DNA from: Alentia gelatinosa
Lineage: Eukaryota > Annelida > Polychaeta > Phyllodocida > Polynoidae
Assembly: GCA_950022655.1 (NCBI GenBank)
Contig: OX465583.1
Span: 30,097,360 to 30,161,359, forward strand
Reading direction: 5' to 3'
DNA length: 64,000 bases
The notes below the pieces were generated by a model. It saw only the letters and a program-made list of their open reading frames with translations, did not search any database and was not told the DNA's origin. Shown here one piece after another: positions 27,895 through 39,837 of the stretch (its first letter is position 1; each line of letters begins with the position of its first letter). A program made the position numbers and the translations under genes.

Positions 27895-28058
27895 GATAGC
27901 TCTGTTAGTGACACAGGCCTGCAGATTGCAGTATCCAGGTTTTGAGGCTCAACCATGCCACTGTCTGTCATCCTCTTCACACAGATTTGATCTCGCTATG
28001 ATATGACCTTAGCTGTTACTCTGGCGTAAAACACCATCTACAAATCAATCAGTCAAAG
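27895..28058 (+). mobile_element. SINE family B, 3' part
   Basis: Carries 'GATTTGATCTCGCTATGAT' then ATGACCTTAGCTGTTACTCTGG in two parts, and 'GGCGTAAAACACCAT', shared with copies at 41930 and 54957. Confidence 0.6.
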
Positions 28059-28894
28059 AGTTAGTCACTGGGCGGCTCATCACAGGCCTGGGTTATGTTG
28101 GACGGTGTTGAGTGCTTCATGTTTTGTCGGTTCCAGATAGCTGACTGACGCAGCTATGTCAAAACTTGGGAAAACCTGGTTCTGGTCCATAAAAAGCAAA
28201 CAGGCTATGGGGAAACGTAATTCGAGGAACAGCGTCTGGGAATCCGACAAAGTTGATTGATATATTAGTTATCTGGGTAGAGGCTTGGCAATGTTGATGC
28301 AGGATGCAGCCTGGAAAATAAAATAAAATCTCCAAATGGTTCACTTTACCAGAACCTAACTATTGGTCTATTTGATATATTATCACTTGCTACTTCAGCA
28401 AGTTTCCTTTCATGAAGCTCCTTTAGGGTAGCACAAACTCCCCTCAGACAAATGCTAACGGGGAAAACCATCAAAAATATAAATGATAATATGAAGTTAA
28501 AACTAGCTTAGGATAAATAATATAGGCTTTGTGTCTGTAGAAAGGTTTCATTTCAGTATTACTAGAAAGAAAGTGGAGGGAAGTACCAGGTGGCTGTGAA
28601 CAATACACTTCTGCACTAATTAGCTATGCAGGGAATAACAAAAAGGTATCGCACTATATATAGATAATTCATCGGAGTATTGTCTGATACTATAGTCTCT
28701 CCAAATAGACAATTCTTAATTGAGGGGAATTCTACATTAGATATCTATTTTGATGATCGGTTGTTTGCACTTCCTACTTTTGTGATATACTTTCTATTTT
28801 ATCTTGGTGGATAATCCCTAGGCTGTGTTACTAAGTTAATCCTGTCATTTAATGTCATATCTCACAATTACAGATCGCTCCTTAAGTATGTAAA

Positions 28895-29130
28895 GGCTCT
28901 GGGTAGTACAAAGCAGCTTTAGTCAGTAGAGACCGGCTCTGATCAGTATAGAACAGGTCTTAGTAAAGGAGAACAACTCTAGGTTGTACGGAACAACTGT
29001 GAAAAGTACCGAACATCTCTGATCAGCACGGAACAACTCTCAGTAGTACATAACAGCCCTGAGCAGCACAGAACAGCCAGGATCAGTATAGAACAATTCT
29101 AGGCTGTACAGAATAGCTCTGAGCAGCAGT
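28895..29130 (+). repeat. 20-base minisatellite (CTCTGAGCAGTACAGAACAA)
   Basis: At least ten diverged units with strict 20-base spacing, for example CTCTGATCAGTATAGAACAG and CCCTGAGCAGCACAGAACAG. It lies about 180 bases upstream of exon 2. Confidence 0.88.
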
Positions 29131-29311
29131 TTAGATCTCGCTAGAACCAACATAAAAACAGACTTTTTTTCTCCCCATGCCAATTGTTCGTTCTAGTGGT
29201 CCAGAAAATTACCAAAAAGAATTAGCTGACTTTATTATATCATACATCCGTAAATCATTGATTTAGTATAAATGAAATATTAATGTCCCTATCAATGATT
29301 ATATTTTACAG

Positions 29312-29415
29312 GGGATCTCTAAGCAGCACGTTACCACGTGCGAAGAGTAGACTGAACGGCGACGTGAACCACAACCTACCGGGCTACTGGAGCGGAGACG
29401 AGGGTGAGCTGGACG
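29312..29415 (+). CDS. Exon 2: short Ser/Arg linker just after the PDZ domain
   Basis: The acceptor is ATATTTTACAG|G and the donor is GACG|GTAAGT, close to the ideal consensus. The single leading G completes Arg from exon 1, giving 'EIRRGSLSSTLP' across the junction. The 34 full codons encode a basic, Ser-rich start ('LPRAKSRLNGD') and an acidic end ('WSGDEGELD'). This is the only exon in the chain that is not a multiple of three: it changes phase from 2 to 1 and so cannot be skipped without a frameshift. It is probably constitutive. No folded domain is recognised. A tandem repeat array begins about 90 bases after the donor. Confidence 0.8.
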
Positions 29416-30884
29416 GTAAGTACTCACACTCACACCTCTACACACAGCTCATACACACTCACAGCTCGTACACATCTACGTTCCCGTCACCACAGAGTGG
29501 AGGAAGAAATATAGTCCCTAGAATGTCTCGTCATTATAGGGGACTCCTGCTATGTCTTGCCATTAGAGGGTCTCCCCTCATGTCATATTGTTAGGGGGGA
29601 CTTCCTTATTGTTTCATCATTAGGGGAGACTTACCTAATGTCGTGTTATGAAAAGGACTCCTTTAATGTTACGTTATTTAGAGGGACTCTACTAGTGTAT
29701 CAGCATTCGGGGGACTACATTGAGCACAGAAGCTTCCTGAAGATATGTCACGGTCAATATAAGATTCTTTGGATATTGTGAACAATGGGCAAAGTAGGAT
29801 TCTCTGTAGTGAATAATATCTTTTTACTAATTTGTAGTGATTATCTAGGAAAGACAGGGTCCATGGATTTTATTAGCAAATTTTGATGCTCGTAGTCTCC
29901 ATAGCGAAATGCAAACGAACGCTTTCGTGGCCATAATTATCGTGATTTGATCCATCAGATTCCAAAGAAAACAATCTTATTTTGGAAAGATAATAAATGT
30001 GTTTTTTATAATGCAGACAATTATTTTGAAGATAACCACATTCCGTAAAACATTCAGGAAACGTCTCAACGTATTGCAAATCAAAAAGCTAATTAAAAAC
30101 GAAAATTCAGGTATAATACTACCTTATTTAGACTATAGATTTGAAGGCAATTCCTCCCTAATATATTTGGTTAAAAACGGGGCTTTAGCATAAGGGTATA
30201 AATGCTTATTCCATACTAAAGCTTGGTTCAAATACTAAAGCATCTAAGGTATATATGATATATTTGTATAGTAACATATTGCACTGCTTACATTTAACGT
30301 TTATCTCAACGGCACGAATCTTTTGTACTTATATCACAATTTTTACTAATAAATTGATTTTACTCACTCTTTCATATTTTATATAGATTCTCAAGATTGC
30401 CTGTGCTGTTTAGGACAACTTAAGTTACACAGATATTTCCAAAGCATATTTCACAGGAAAAAATTGATTTCTGATATTTGATAGGGGGACATTAAGTTTC
30501 TAAATTTTCAAAATTAAAGTATAGTGCCAACGTTTCTAATTGCAGTGAACATTAAATACTTAAAGAAAATAATTCACCAGCTTTTAAGATCAGTATTTTT
30601 CGTGTAAAACAAAAGAGTTTTCAGTTTTGACGATATTTTTGTCTGGTCTTGCCCCCGTTGATATAACTTTGTTCATCATGCCAGTTGGCCAATGATTCTG
30701 TCATCTTCGGGTCCAACTGACACCTGTCAGTCAACCCTTATCCGAAGAACGACCTGTCAATCATTGCTGGCGTGTGCCGTGCTGGCCCCGTCCACATCCC
30801 TCCAAGCCACGCCCCTTCCTCTTCTCCCCCTGCATTAATCTACGCTCGTTGCCATTTTTCCGTTGCTGTTTCACTTTCACGCAG
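29416..30884 (+). other. Intron between exons 2 and 3
   Basis: 1.47 kb. The 5' part is a short CACAC/TCACAC stretch and the tandem array at 29505-29715. The rest is AT-rich. The last 180 bases before exon 3 become GC-richer, with a CACGCCCCTT GC-box-like site; no function can be shown. Confidence 0.75.
29505..29715 (+). repeat. Degenerate minisatellite, about 36-base unit
   Basis: Six or seven units of the form ATGTC-GTTATTAGGGGGACTCC-TA. The frames open over it are repeat artefacts. Confidence 0.85.
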
Positions 30885-31106
30885 GTCTGTGCAAACCCGT
30901 CTTTTCCACGGTAGCCCTGGACATTGGCGCTGTCAATCAAGTCGCTGATGACATGTCAGGGTCGTCGTCTGACTCGCAGAGCAGTATCATTCTGGCCAAT
31001 GGGACGGCCACACGTTCAGAGAGGGCGGAGTCAGCCCCGCCCCCCGCCGTGGCCGGCCTTAGCGCCACGCCCCGCAACCCGACCACCCGTATCTGGTCTC
31101 CCTTCG
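30885..31106 (+). CDS. Exon 3: Ser/Ala/Pro-rich linker
   Basis: The acceptor TTTCACTTTCACGCAG|GT has a good pyrimidine tract, and the donor is TTCG|GTCAGT. The exon is 222 bases, phase 1 on both sides, so it is a 74-codon cassette. The peptide begins 'GLCKPVFSTVALDIGA', has an acidic serine stretch 'DDMSGSSSDSQSS' that resembles casein-kinase-2 target sequence, and ends in an Arg/Pro-rich stretch, 'TPRNPTTRIWSPF'. The DNA is distinctly GC-rich compared with its intron. No known domain is seen; it is likely disordered linker with phosphorylation or short-motif functions (inference). Confidence 0.78.
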
Positions 31107-31137
31107 GTCAGTGCTGTGACGTGGTTTGCTGTGTCTA

Positions 31138-31200
31138 GTAACTACTACCACTACTACTACCACTACTTACTATCTACTACTCCTACTTACAACTCCCTCT
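31138..31200 (+). repeat. CTA/CCA trinucleotide-like microsatellite
   Basis: Imperfect CTACTACCA repeats directly after the exon 3 donor. Confidence 0.75.
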
Positions 31201-32462
31201 TCTACCTCATACGGCACATAGACATCCTCATATGGGCGCGACCATTGGCACCCAACGCTGAACTTGTGGCGCCCACTGGTAGTTTGGCTATGAATTAACT
31301 GGAATATAACGGAGGGCTTCCCCGATTGGTGGTCGCTCTGAAATTCCCTGTTGCCTTTCCCTAGCAGAAGGCTGGGAAATAAGGTAGGCTATGTGCCGTA
31401 TGCCCACCACAACCATCATTACTTTATCTACCTCTCAAACTACCACTACCACCACAGCCGCCCTATACCTATACTCCTGAATCCCCAGCGCTATGTCCAT
31501 TCGCATCCCATGGCACATCACCAAAGGCACCGTTGTAACTAAGTTGGTAAACTACCTCACCCACTACAACTTCACCATCCTTGTAACCACCATGTACCTC
31601 GACACCTTGTTAGTACCTGGCGCATAAATACGAAAAATCCTGACATAAATAAGGTAATTAGATATATGGCGATTTTATCCTAAAAATTGAATTTAAAATG
31701 GAAAAGAGTAATTTGACTAGGAAGATACTTATTACAGATGGCGCTACGAGGAGGTGTAGTTTTAGTGGGAAATCACTTACCCGTTACAACATAGGGTCCT
31801 TTTCCGGTTTTCCATCAGCACAGTGGGATTGAGAATTGTGTTTGTCAAAGTTTTCATCACGGTGATGTTCTTATCTGTTTCCTCGCTCATTTTTTGCTAA
31901 CACTGATTCCTATAATGCGGCTCTATAATGGAAAGAATCTTAGCCATATCTTCCCTCCAGCAATTTCCCTAGTTTGGTAAAACAACATGCACTCCTCTCA
32001 TAAATTCCCTCCGGCTCTGAGCCTTTTTCATTAAGGTTTCTCGCAAATGTCTAAGCAGTAAGACTTAATCATACTATTTAAGGCTTGGACCTGTGAGAAA
32101 GAAGAAATTACTCCAGCTGGCAAATTGTGTACTTGCACACTATTGCATTGTGCTGTTTGCCCATTTAGTGGCACCTTTTTTTTTTACGAAAGAAGGCTGA
32201 GAATCCTGATAAAAATGAATATAGCTCAGAGCATAGGAGAGGTTTTGAGAGAGGTGCAGATAAAGTTAATTCCTGCAACGTCCCTGATTTACATACATCA
32301 AGTTGTCCGTCCCATCTCAAGGGAGCGTAGGGATATCCCTTGTGAAGATATCCTTTCAGGGGACATCCCAGTTTTATTTCTTCAAGAGAACGGAAGTGTT
32401 ATAGTGTTTTCTTTTCAATATATGCTATCCAAGGCAGAGCTATATTAACCATTTATAGATTG

Positions 32463-32600
32463 TATTTTAGGCCAATGAAAATAAAAATTATGTAAAGCTT
32501 TATTGTCGACGCATATCATATTTTAGGCCAATAAAAATCAAATTTTAAAAAGCTTTGCCGTACATACATACATTTCATTTTAGGCCTTTTAAAAGTGAAG
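32463..32600 (+). repeat. Degenerate tandem repeat ('ATTTTAGGCCAAT')
   Basis: Two and a half units of about 55-60 bases, each with ATTTTAGGCCAATAAAAAT and AAAGCTTT. Confidence 0.7.
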
Positions 32601-34079
32601 AAAAACTCTATTTCCCTTGTGTATTGTATTCTTTGGCCTTTACGCATGCAAATCAGAGAGATATATTACCACTAATCTGAAACGTCAAGCATTAGTCCAT
32701 ATTTCCCCCTGGAATACCCTATATGGCAGGATTCTATCCATGCTAGATGCCGCACACACTGAGAGTGAAATGACAGCACTGGTTGTTGACACGCACCCCT
32801 GTTTGGATCATCGCTTCTAATCTACGCTCGCTAACACAGTATCCGATAGTTTGACTCTGGGTTCCTAGCTAAGACATGCAACGCCAGTCACATAGAAGCA
32901 CTTGGCACTCCTCACACAATGTTTTCTAGGATGCTACTTACATTCAGACGACCATGCATACATCAGAAATTACTTTTTGCTGTTTTACAATTGGCATCAT
33001 TCACGCATTTTTAGAGAGACAATATATTATGATCATGTTGTTTTCAGTGATTTTTACTCGGTAGGAGCTTATGGCAACCCAATGTGTTGATAGTACCCTA
33101 TGTAACATACAAGATTAATTTGCTGTGATTTGCTATAGATTCTTAGGTATTTCTCAAGGTGTTATATCATATTCTGAGTGCTGCTATTACGTTTAAGAAA
33201 AAAACTGTTATTTGTCAACAAAATAGTGTGTAAAGGTAATAGTGTATAGTAGTCAAATATAGTCAAATATTTTAATTTTTTTTTGTATCTGTATAGCGTA
33301 GTTAGAGTATACAACATATTACTAGTAATGATATTTCTTTTGCCAAACTTACGTTTTCTTGAACGGTTCGACTTTCTTGGAGACAGATTATGCAACTTGG
33401 AAAATACTATTTTAGTAGAAAAATTTAAGAAATGAAAAAGCAATTTGGAAATATTAATGAATATTACTAGATGATGAATTTGATTCAACACATATAACAC
33501 ATATTACGATCAAGTAATTCCTGGCGTAGTAGCATGCTTATCTTGTCTCCAAAGTCGGACTGTTAATAGCTTAATAATTTTAATTCAACAGCAACATGCT
33601 CATCCTGATAATTTCTACCTGGATCACTTAATTTGTTTTTCAACTCTGCCTTGAAACGACAGTTTCTATCGTCCACTTGCCATTGACATCTTTAAGTTAT
33701 ATAACATACCTATCTTGCTTAGCGTTGAGATAGACCGGTAAATTGTATTGATTAACATCATGATAGTATCTCTATTGGAATTCCATTTCCTTTACTATAC
33801 TTGTTTTCATACTCTCTTGGGCACTACTTTCTCATACCAAAGGATACCGCGGAGAGAACACTTTAACTATATTCATACTAAGTAAAATTGTTGCCACTCA
33901 GTTCCCAATGCGTTGTGGCAACATTTGCTTTAGAGGTTGCATACCATTGAATATAATCTACGAGGATATAAAGAGAGACAGGTGGTGAAATTCTGGACCT
34001 GTTTATTCCGACCACACCACGGATCAGCACCGGACCTGGCACCTAATCGCTTTCAAACATGAGTTACCCCAAGTAACCT

Positions 34080-34165
34080 CCCTCACTGACAGCTCCCATC
34101 ATCAAGCTCCTCACGTCTCTGAGCAACTCATATCACTGAGCAACTCACATTACCCAGCTGTAAAT
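34080..34165 (+). repeat. Degenerate CTGAGCAACTCAT repeat
   Basis: Three to four variants of CTGAGCAACTCATATCA, same unit type as the array at 34595. Confidence 0.6.
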
Positions 34166-34594
34166 TTGCTGAGGAGTTCACATCACCTAGCTTATAAAAT
34201 AAGCTGCTAACGTTATACAGGTTCGTGAATCACTGGTCTACACATGGTACCCAGTACCTTTAGGTGCGCACCCCACTAAGCAGCTCACATGGTTAAGCTT
34301 TGATTCTGAAAATTGCATCAGCCAGCAGCTTACAAAGTTAGTCAACTGACTTCGTGTAGCTCTTCATACCGCCAGTCCACTTATATAGTCTGGAACTACG
34401 ATATGTGGTGTATCTTTCACATTGCCAAGCTCGCCATGATATCACTCTGGCTGCTGCTGTGGCAAAAAAAAATGCATCAAGCAACTGATATCCCTAAGAA
34501 ACTCATGTCGCCTATATATCTATGGCACCATCACTCGCATTGCTGTGCAACCAACGCCATCAAACTTCATATTGCTCAGCCCCTCATATTATCA

Positions 34595-34762
34595 AGCAAC
34601 TCACATCATCGACCAACTCACATTATCATGCATTTCACATCATCGGCCCACTCACATTATCAAGCATCTCACATCGTCGAGCAACTCACATTACCATGCA
34701 TTTCACATCGTCGAGCAACTCACATTACCGAGCATATCACATCAGCAAGCAGCTCACGCAGA
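34595..34762 (+). repeat. 18-19-base minisatellite (CATCGAGCAACTCACATTA)
   Basis: About nine units of 18-19 bases alternate between GAGCAACTCACATTA and CATGCATTTCACATC types, so the higher-order period is about 37. Three plus frames are open across it as artefacts. Confidence 0.85.
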
Positions 34763-34771
34763 ACTTCTCAG

Positions 34772-34942
34772 AGCTATTATTTATTCGCGAGGCATTGCGG
34801 CAGTCGATACGAAGCACCGCCAGGTCATTCAGTAGTATCGTCACTGAGAGCATCCTGCGCGTTAAAACCAATCATACCTACTCCGCTACCACTGTGCTCA
34901 TCTCCGTCCCAGCGGCGGCTAGGCTTCGTCCACCACCCTCTG
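34772..34942 (+). CDS. Weak candidate cassette exon (57 codons)
   Basis: The acceptor is GCAGAACTTCTCAG|AG and the donor CCCTCTG|GTAAAA, phase 1 on both sides, so it would fit between exons 3 and 4. It reads 'ELLFIREALRQSIRST' and onward to 'RLRPPPS'. The composition is not like the low-complexity linkers and the acceptor sits at the edge of a minisatellite. Chance is a good explanation. Confidence 0.15.
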
Positions 34943-35574
34943 GTAAAAACTGCCATATCCCATCTGATCTGTTTTGTACTATGAGGAGAAGTAGTAAATG
35001 AGCCCGTAGTGATCGCCTTTCGAAAGAACGGTCCGACGTTAAATTCCGTTAGTGAGATGAACATGTCTGACAGTGGGTACGTACATTATTAATACTACAC
35101 TTCTAGCAGCAAATAGTACTTATTTCGTAGTTCCACCAGAGTTATATGATGCAGATGTAAAATTACTGTACTTTCTATGGGATTATATTATACTCAACGA
35201 TGTTACGTTTGTATGGAAGACCGATTGCTAATCGAATTCAAACGGCTTAGTAAAAAAAAAAGAAAAAAAGTGTGTCATACCTTAGTTTATAGTGGGTATC
35301 TGATTTTCACAATACTAAGCTGAATTGTGCTGGAACCAAATGGAGATATTCAACTTAGCGACATAAATAGTACAAGCAGCTGCCCAAGGAACACAACAAT
35401 GGGATTGCCGTTATTCTCGATGTAAATATCTTATTGTCGGAAGATGAAACGAACTCCTGTTTCTTCCTGTTACCACTGGGTGGGAGGAATTCTAAGCATA
35501 TTGAGCCCTGAGATCTGTGCATCTGTAGGCAATCTCTATCTAAACTTTACAGTAGCTCAGTCCAGGATATCAGA

Positions 35575-35850
35575 TTCAGTCATTGTAGCCACCTTTCTAT
35601 GTTGTTCCCAGCAAGGATAGACCTGCTACTATATCAATGGCCATTCCCTCTCATACCATGTTTATGTGGCGCGGAGAATAAAAGAATTCTCACCTCGGTA
35701 GATATGCACGGGTAGAATTTCCATCTCCAATCATCTGATAGATGTGATCTCCACCAATTTCACCTAGAGCCAGGGAGACAAATCTGAACCTTGAGATAGC
35801 CCTACAAGTACGACCTTAGAGTCTCCTGGGATGTGAAACCAACATAACCT
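35575..35850 (+). mobile_element. SINE family A, body and tail
   Basis: Shares 'CCCAGCAAGGATAGACCTGC', 'CTATATCAATGGCCATTCC', 'AAGAATTCTCACCTCGGTA' and a 'CCTGGGATGTGAAACC' tail with other family A copies. The tRNA head is degraded. Confidence 0.75.
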
Positions 35851-36944
35851 CAGGGGTTTGACCAGCAGGTACTGGACACACTATACTCACAGAGCCCCAT
35901 GTGTCAGTGCTGATCCAGGGCTTAGGTAGCAGTCAGGGCCTTGAGCTGCTCAGTGGCTTCTGTGGCAAATGAGCTGCTCACTGCGGTGGGAAATACGAGC
36001 AGCAAGTCTCTGAGGAAATCATATTGTTTTGTAAGGCTGGGGACACGCTCGTATTATACTGCCTTTGTAGATCGAGCTCCGAGGCCATGTATCGGGTTTT
36101 ATGGTTCAGTGATTATTTTGTTTGGGGATTATACCAGGACGCAATTTTGATTACTTCCGGCTTTTTGTTTGCATAAGAAACTTATATGTCTCACCCCGGC
36201 TTAAAAACCGAATTAAATCCCCTACTACACCACAAAAAAACGGAGAAAAGGTGAAAAGACCGCAAACTGTTATGCATCACATGGAAACTGGTCATAGAAT
36301 CCCACGAATCAACCTGAATGTATTACTTGAATGTAACCTTGTCTAAACAAAACACGTGAATAAAAACCCTTTACTTAAAAGAAAGAGAAACAATACTTCA
36401 GTACAGCGGTCCAACAGGGTCCCACTCTCCTATCTGCAGGTAGTCGAGACGAGTGATTAAGTCTACCTGTTGATGTAGCTGGGTGTGACGCAGTTTGTGG
36501 TAAACGTCCTCTCGATAATAGCGAAAGCTGTTCATAATGTCAGGATATTTTATGGCTGTTTCTGAAGCGGACTCTACCCGCTTTCATTTACAATGAGCAA
36601 TAGAGCAGCCGTAAATTATCAACGCCACATCCAGTGCCGTATTGCTCATGGAATTGTCTGTAAATAAACGAGAAAATATAGTCGATTTCATTTTTTGTAT
36701 CATAGCTAAGGAATAACAGTCCATAGAGAAAACTATGCCGTGAAATCATTAAAAGTTATTTTACCTTTCGTTTTTCATCTGTATACGACCAGACAGTATC
36801 GATTGGACCAGCTGTACTATTGACGTTCAATAAAAACAAAACACGTATATGCATTGCTCAGCGTGAAGCTCACAATGTCGGTGAGCAAAACGTGAGGAGC
36901 TCTTGGGTTGAAGCCCGGGGAAATTGTGCCACGGCACTGCGCAC

Positions 36945-37305
36945 CAAGAAATGGAATGTTCCGTCAAACAATAATTAGATAAATGAAAAAAATAGATTGA
37001 ATATGAAGCAAATTGAAAAAATAAGAATAAAGTGGAATATTCCATCAAGCAAAAATACAGAAATAAGAAATAATAGACAATTGATAAATAGAATATTCCA
37101 TCAAGCAGAAAATCATTATGAAATAAAGAGAAATCGGATGAATAGAAATGGAATATTAAATCAAGCAAAAAGTGAATAGACAAATAAATGAATCAATAGA
37201 ACATAAATGAATAGAAACAGAATATTCCATCAAGCCAAAACTAAAATTATTAAGAAATAAATAGAAATAGGTAAATAGAAAAGAAATATTCCATCGAACA
37301 ACTAT
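36945..37305 (+). repeat. Degenerate tandem repeat ('GAATATTCCATCAAGCA')
   Basis: Six units spaced about 57-80 bases, each with GGAATATTCCATCAAGCAA followed by AAATA-rich sequence. The minus-strand Phe/Tyr-rich open frames here are its shadow. Confidence 0.85.
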
Positions 37306-37879
37306 GGGAATAAATAACAAGCAATCAGAAAAATTAAAGATAAAAATGGAGAAAAAAAACCTAATCATCAGCAAAGCCACATTCTATTACCGCTACCCTG
37401 GTACTGATTGGTTGCATTGGTCAGTGGTATGTCCATAGGGCATAAGTGGTCATTCAATTCAGCTTGTTCAGTTAGTCCGTCCGTTGCTGTAGAAGCCATG
37501 GTGATAATCAGTAAGACATCTCATATTGCACCAGAGTGTAATGGACAAAGCCTGTCTGGCTTCATTGCTGGGCGACACGGGGTATGCGGATTATTGTTAT
37601 ACAGATATGTAGGTGCTGGAGCAGTGCTATGGTATTCATATAGTCTGCTAGTGGTGTCCACTGAATATGGGAAGTGATGATCGGCAGCCTGCACCGACTA
37701 TAGCCAGGTATCTATTGGCCCACTTTATCCACTGGGAAATATATCAGTAACCACCGTCTGATTTTATTGCACTTTCGAGAAAATGTCAGGTTCTAACGAG
37801 GCAATCGTCAGAAATGGCGATCATGAGGAAGTGCTCACTGTATGCTCCATGTTATATACCCGCTCATTATGGGTGTGTA

Positions 37880-38010
37880 GGGGTGAGATTTCTATCCAAA
37901 TCCATCTCATAGATTCAATCACCAGCAGTGCCTTGTAAAAGCTGTGAGAACAGTTAAGCTTTGAGAAAGTCTGGAAAAGGTCGCAAAAATCAAATAAACA
38001 AACAAACTAA
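37880..38010 (+). mobile_element. SINE family A, decayed 3' end
   Basis: 'CATCTCATAGATTCAATCAC' and 'CAGTGCCTTGTAAAAGCTGT', then an AAATAAACAAACAAAC tail, align with the family A core. Confidence 0.5.
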
Positions 38011-38461
38011 TTCGCTAACTTGCTTTTTTTCTCTATTTTATTTTTGTTAATAGTCTTAGTTGTTCAAATCTAGTATCTTTCATTAGGAGGGTCTCTGTGG
38101 TAGGGTATTGTGCATAATAGCCAAGGCATCCTGGTGATGCAAGAAGGCAGTGCCATTAGCAGTGATGCAAAATGTTGGCACCAATAGCCATCTAATAGTA
38201 TTAGAATTAGCTTCCTTACATGTAACACGATACGTGTCGTAACCTTCAGCGGACACAGTGAGAAGATGCATTCATGTGGGAATGACGCTGATGCTAATAA
38301 CCATACCCAACTTCCCGTAAATTCCTCGCTGGTACTGGTTCCTAATATATGTGTCATTTTTTCGTTCAACTAAAGGTCGACAATGTCTTACTCCTTTTAT
38401 CGGAATTTCTTTTCCTAATAAATATTTAATTTTACGTCCAGTTAACCATTGCACGTCCTTT

Positions 38462-38717
38462 CCAGACCTACTTGATGTTCAGCTGTTTTTCACTGGTTTG
38501 ACATCACAGGGGTAGTGATCGAATCTATGAGATAAATTCAGAATAGATCTTTTTACTTCCCACACTACATAGACATGATATGAGATGGACTGGTCTTTGA
38601 TATAGCAGTAAGTCTGCCACTGTTGGGAAGAAGGGATAAGGTGGACACAGTGAGAGTCGGACACACAACCTTGGGATTACCTGTCCAGTGCCTTAGCCAC
38701 TAAGCTAACTCCCCAAC
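38462..38717 (-). mobile_element. SINE family A, near full length, minus strand
   Basis: Read on the minus strand it starts 'GTTGGGGAGTTAGCTTAGTG' with an A box (GGCTAAGGCACTGG), then 'CCCAACAGTGGCAGACTTAC', 'CTATATCAAAGACCAGTCC', 'GATTCGATCACTACCCCTG' and 'CAAACCAGTGAAAAACAGCT'. It is the best-preserved head in the window. Confidence 0.78.
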
Positions 38718-39739
38718 ATAAAGAAACAGCTGCTTCAAGCATTAAGATAATGTGCAATCAAACAGCCACTCACTTGTTATCAGGACATACAAACTCCACT
38801 TTGCTTATTCCGATCCAGTATTTATAAAGCAATACTTGATGGGGGTATTTATTGGATGGCTTTTGATACCGATAAATTAATCGGTAACCACATACCGATT
38901 TTATGGAACTTTTGACAAAATATCGGTTAATGGAAACCAGAGACACGCTGATTGATTTCAGTACCGTTAAATACCAATTTTGGTACCACGGACGACAAAA
39001 TATGCCTAAAAAAATTAAAAGGGACAATCTCTTCATTGATGAAATGGACAATGGCTCCCGAAATCGGTTGGTACGAAATGGGGAAACAAGGGTGCTTTGT
39101 CTCCAACAGCAATTTCTAGCGTTCACCATAACACCGGCCTACTTTTTATAGAAAAGAGGAGGAATTGCTAAGGTTTTTGTCGGCCGATGGGAATTCCGCT
39201 TATGATACAGAAGTCACCTGTTTAGTCTCCTGTTTCCTCCGCGCTACCAGGCTTCTTATTTTATTGTATTATTGGCCAGCCGGCGCCCACGGTCGTCAGT
39301 AATATGGTAGCCGCCCCATCGGGACGCCAGCATCATCCGTTTTCAGCAAAAATAACCGGAATCAGTAATCCAGAAGATACTGGTCATCTGCGCCAGCTGG
39401 CCTTTCTCTGGCTGACTGTGCGGCACCAGCACGCACATACCATAGGTGGTCACTTGTCGGAAAGCAATGATTTTGCGGTTGGGATGAGTTGTTGTGGTGC
39501 AGTAGGTAAAGCGTATGACGAAAGTGACGCATGCCCGGTTCGATTCATTTTCATGTCGAATGAAATAGCTCCATTATTATTAGATTTTTATTGTGATCTG
39601 ACTTTTAAAGCCAAGTTTGGCTACTACTTATACCCACGCCACACTAGGCAAAAATTAAAGCTATGGATTTTGTGGGGCCTAGTCTTGTGGGGCGTTAGGA
39701 GGACTTTCGTACGCAAAAGTTGTGTTGGCAGGACACATG

Positions 39740-39837
39740 TGTTATAGTGTTATTTGCAGAAATAGATATGATAGAAATGTATTAGAGATTTCATGTCTTC
39801 ACATTTATATAAAACCATATAATATTCTCTTATATAT
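39740..39837 (+). repeat. 98-base direct repeat, copy 1
   Basis: Identical over all 98 bases to 40133-40230, beginning TGTTATAGTGTTATTTGCAG and ending CTCTTATATAT. Confidence 0.95.

Larger units (their letters stand above)
11276..29311 (+). other. 18 kb intron between PDZ exon and exon 2
   Basis: Runs from a GTATGT donor to a TTTTACAG acceptor. Apart from the candidate cassette exon at 14554-14670 it holds only repeats and unremarkable AT-rich sequence. Open frames inside it, including those at 16949-17482 and on the minus strand at 23256-23702, have no recognisable homology or compatible splice pattern. Confidence 0.7.

Noticed and set aside
34313..34984. 223-codon plus-strand frame rich in His/Ser/Thr
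   Set aside because: Mostly the 18-19-base minisatellite; three frames are open over the same bases.
36827..37380. Phe/Tyr-rich minus-strand frames resembling membrane segments
   Set aside because: They follow the GAATATTCCATCAAGCA repeat read in reverse; hydrophobicity is from A/T-rich codons.
39490..39560. tRNA-like segment with GGTTCGATTC
   Set aside because: A- and B-box-like words are present but no cloverleaf can be drawn; at most a decayed SINE head.
39304..39747. 147-codon plus-strand frame
   Set aside because: No family resemblance, and candidate acceptors inside it lead quickly to stops in phase 1.
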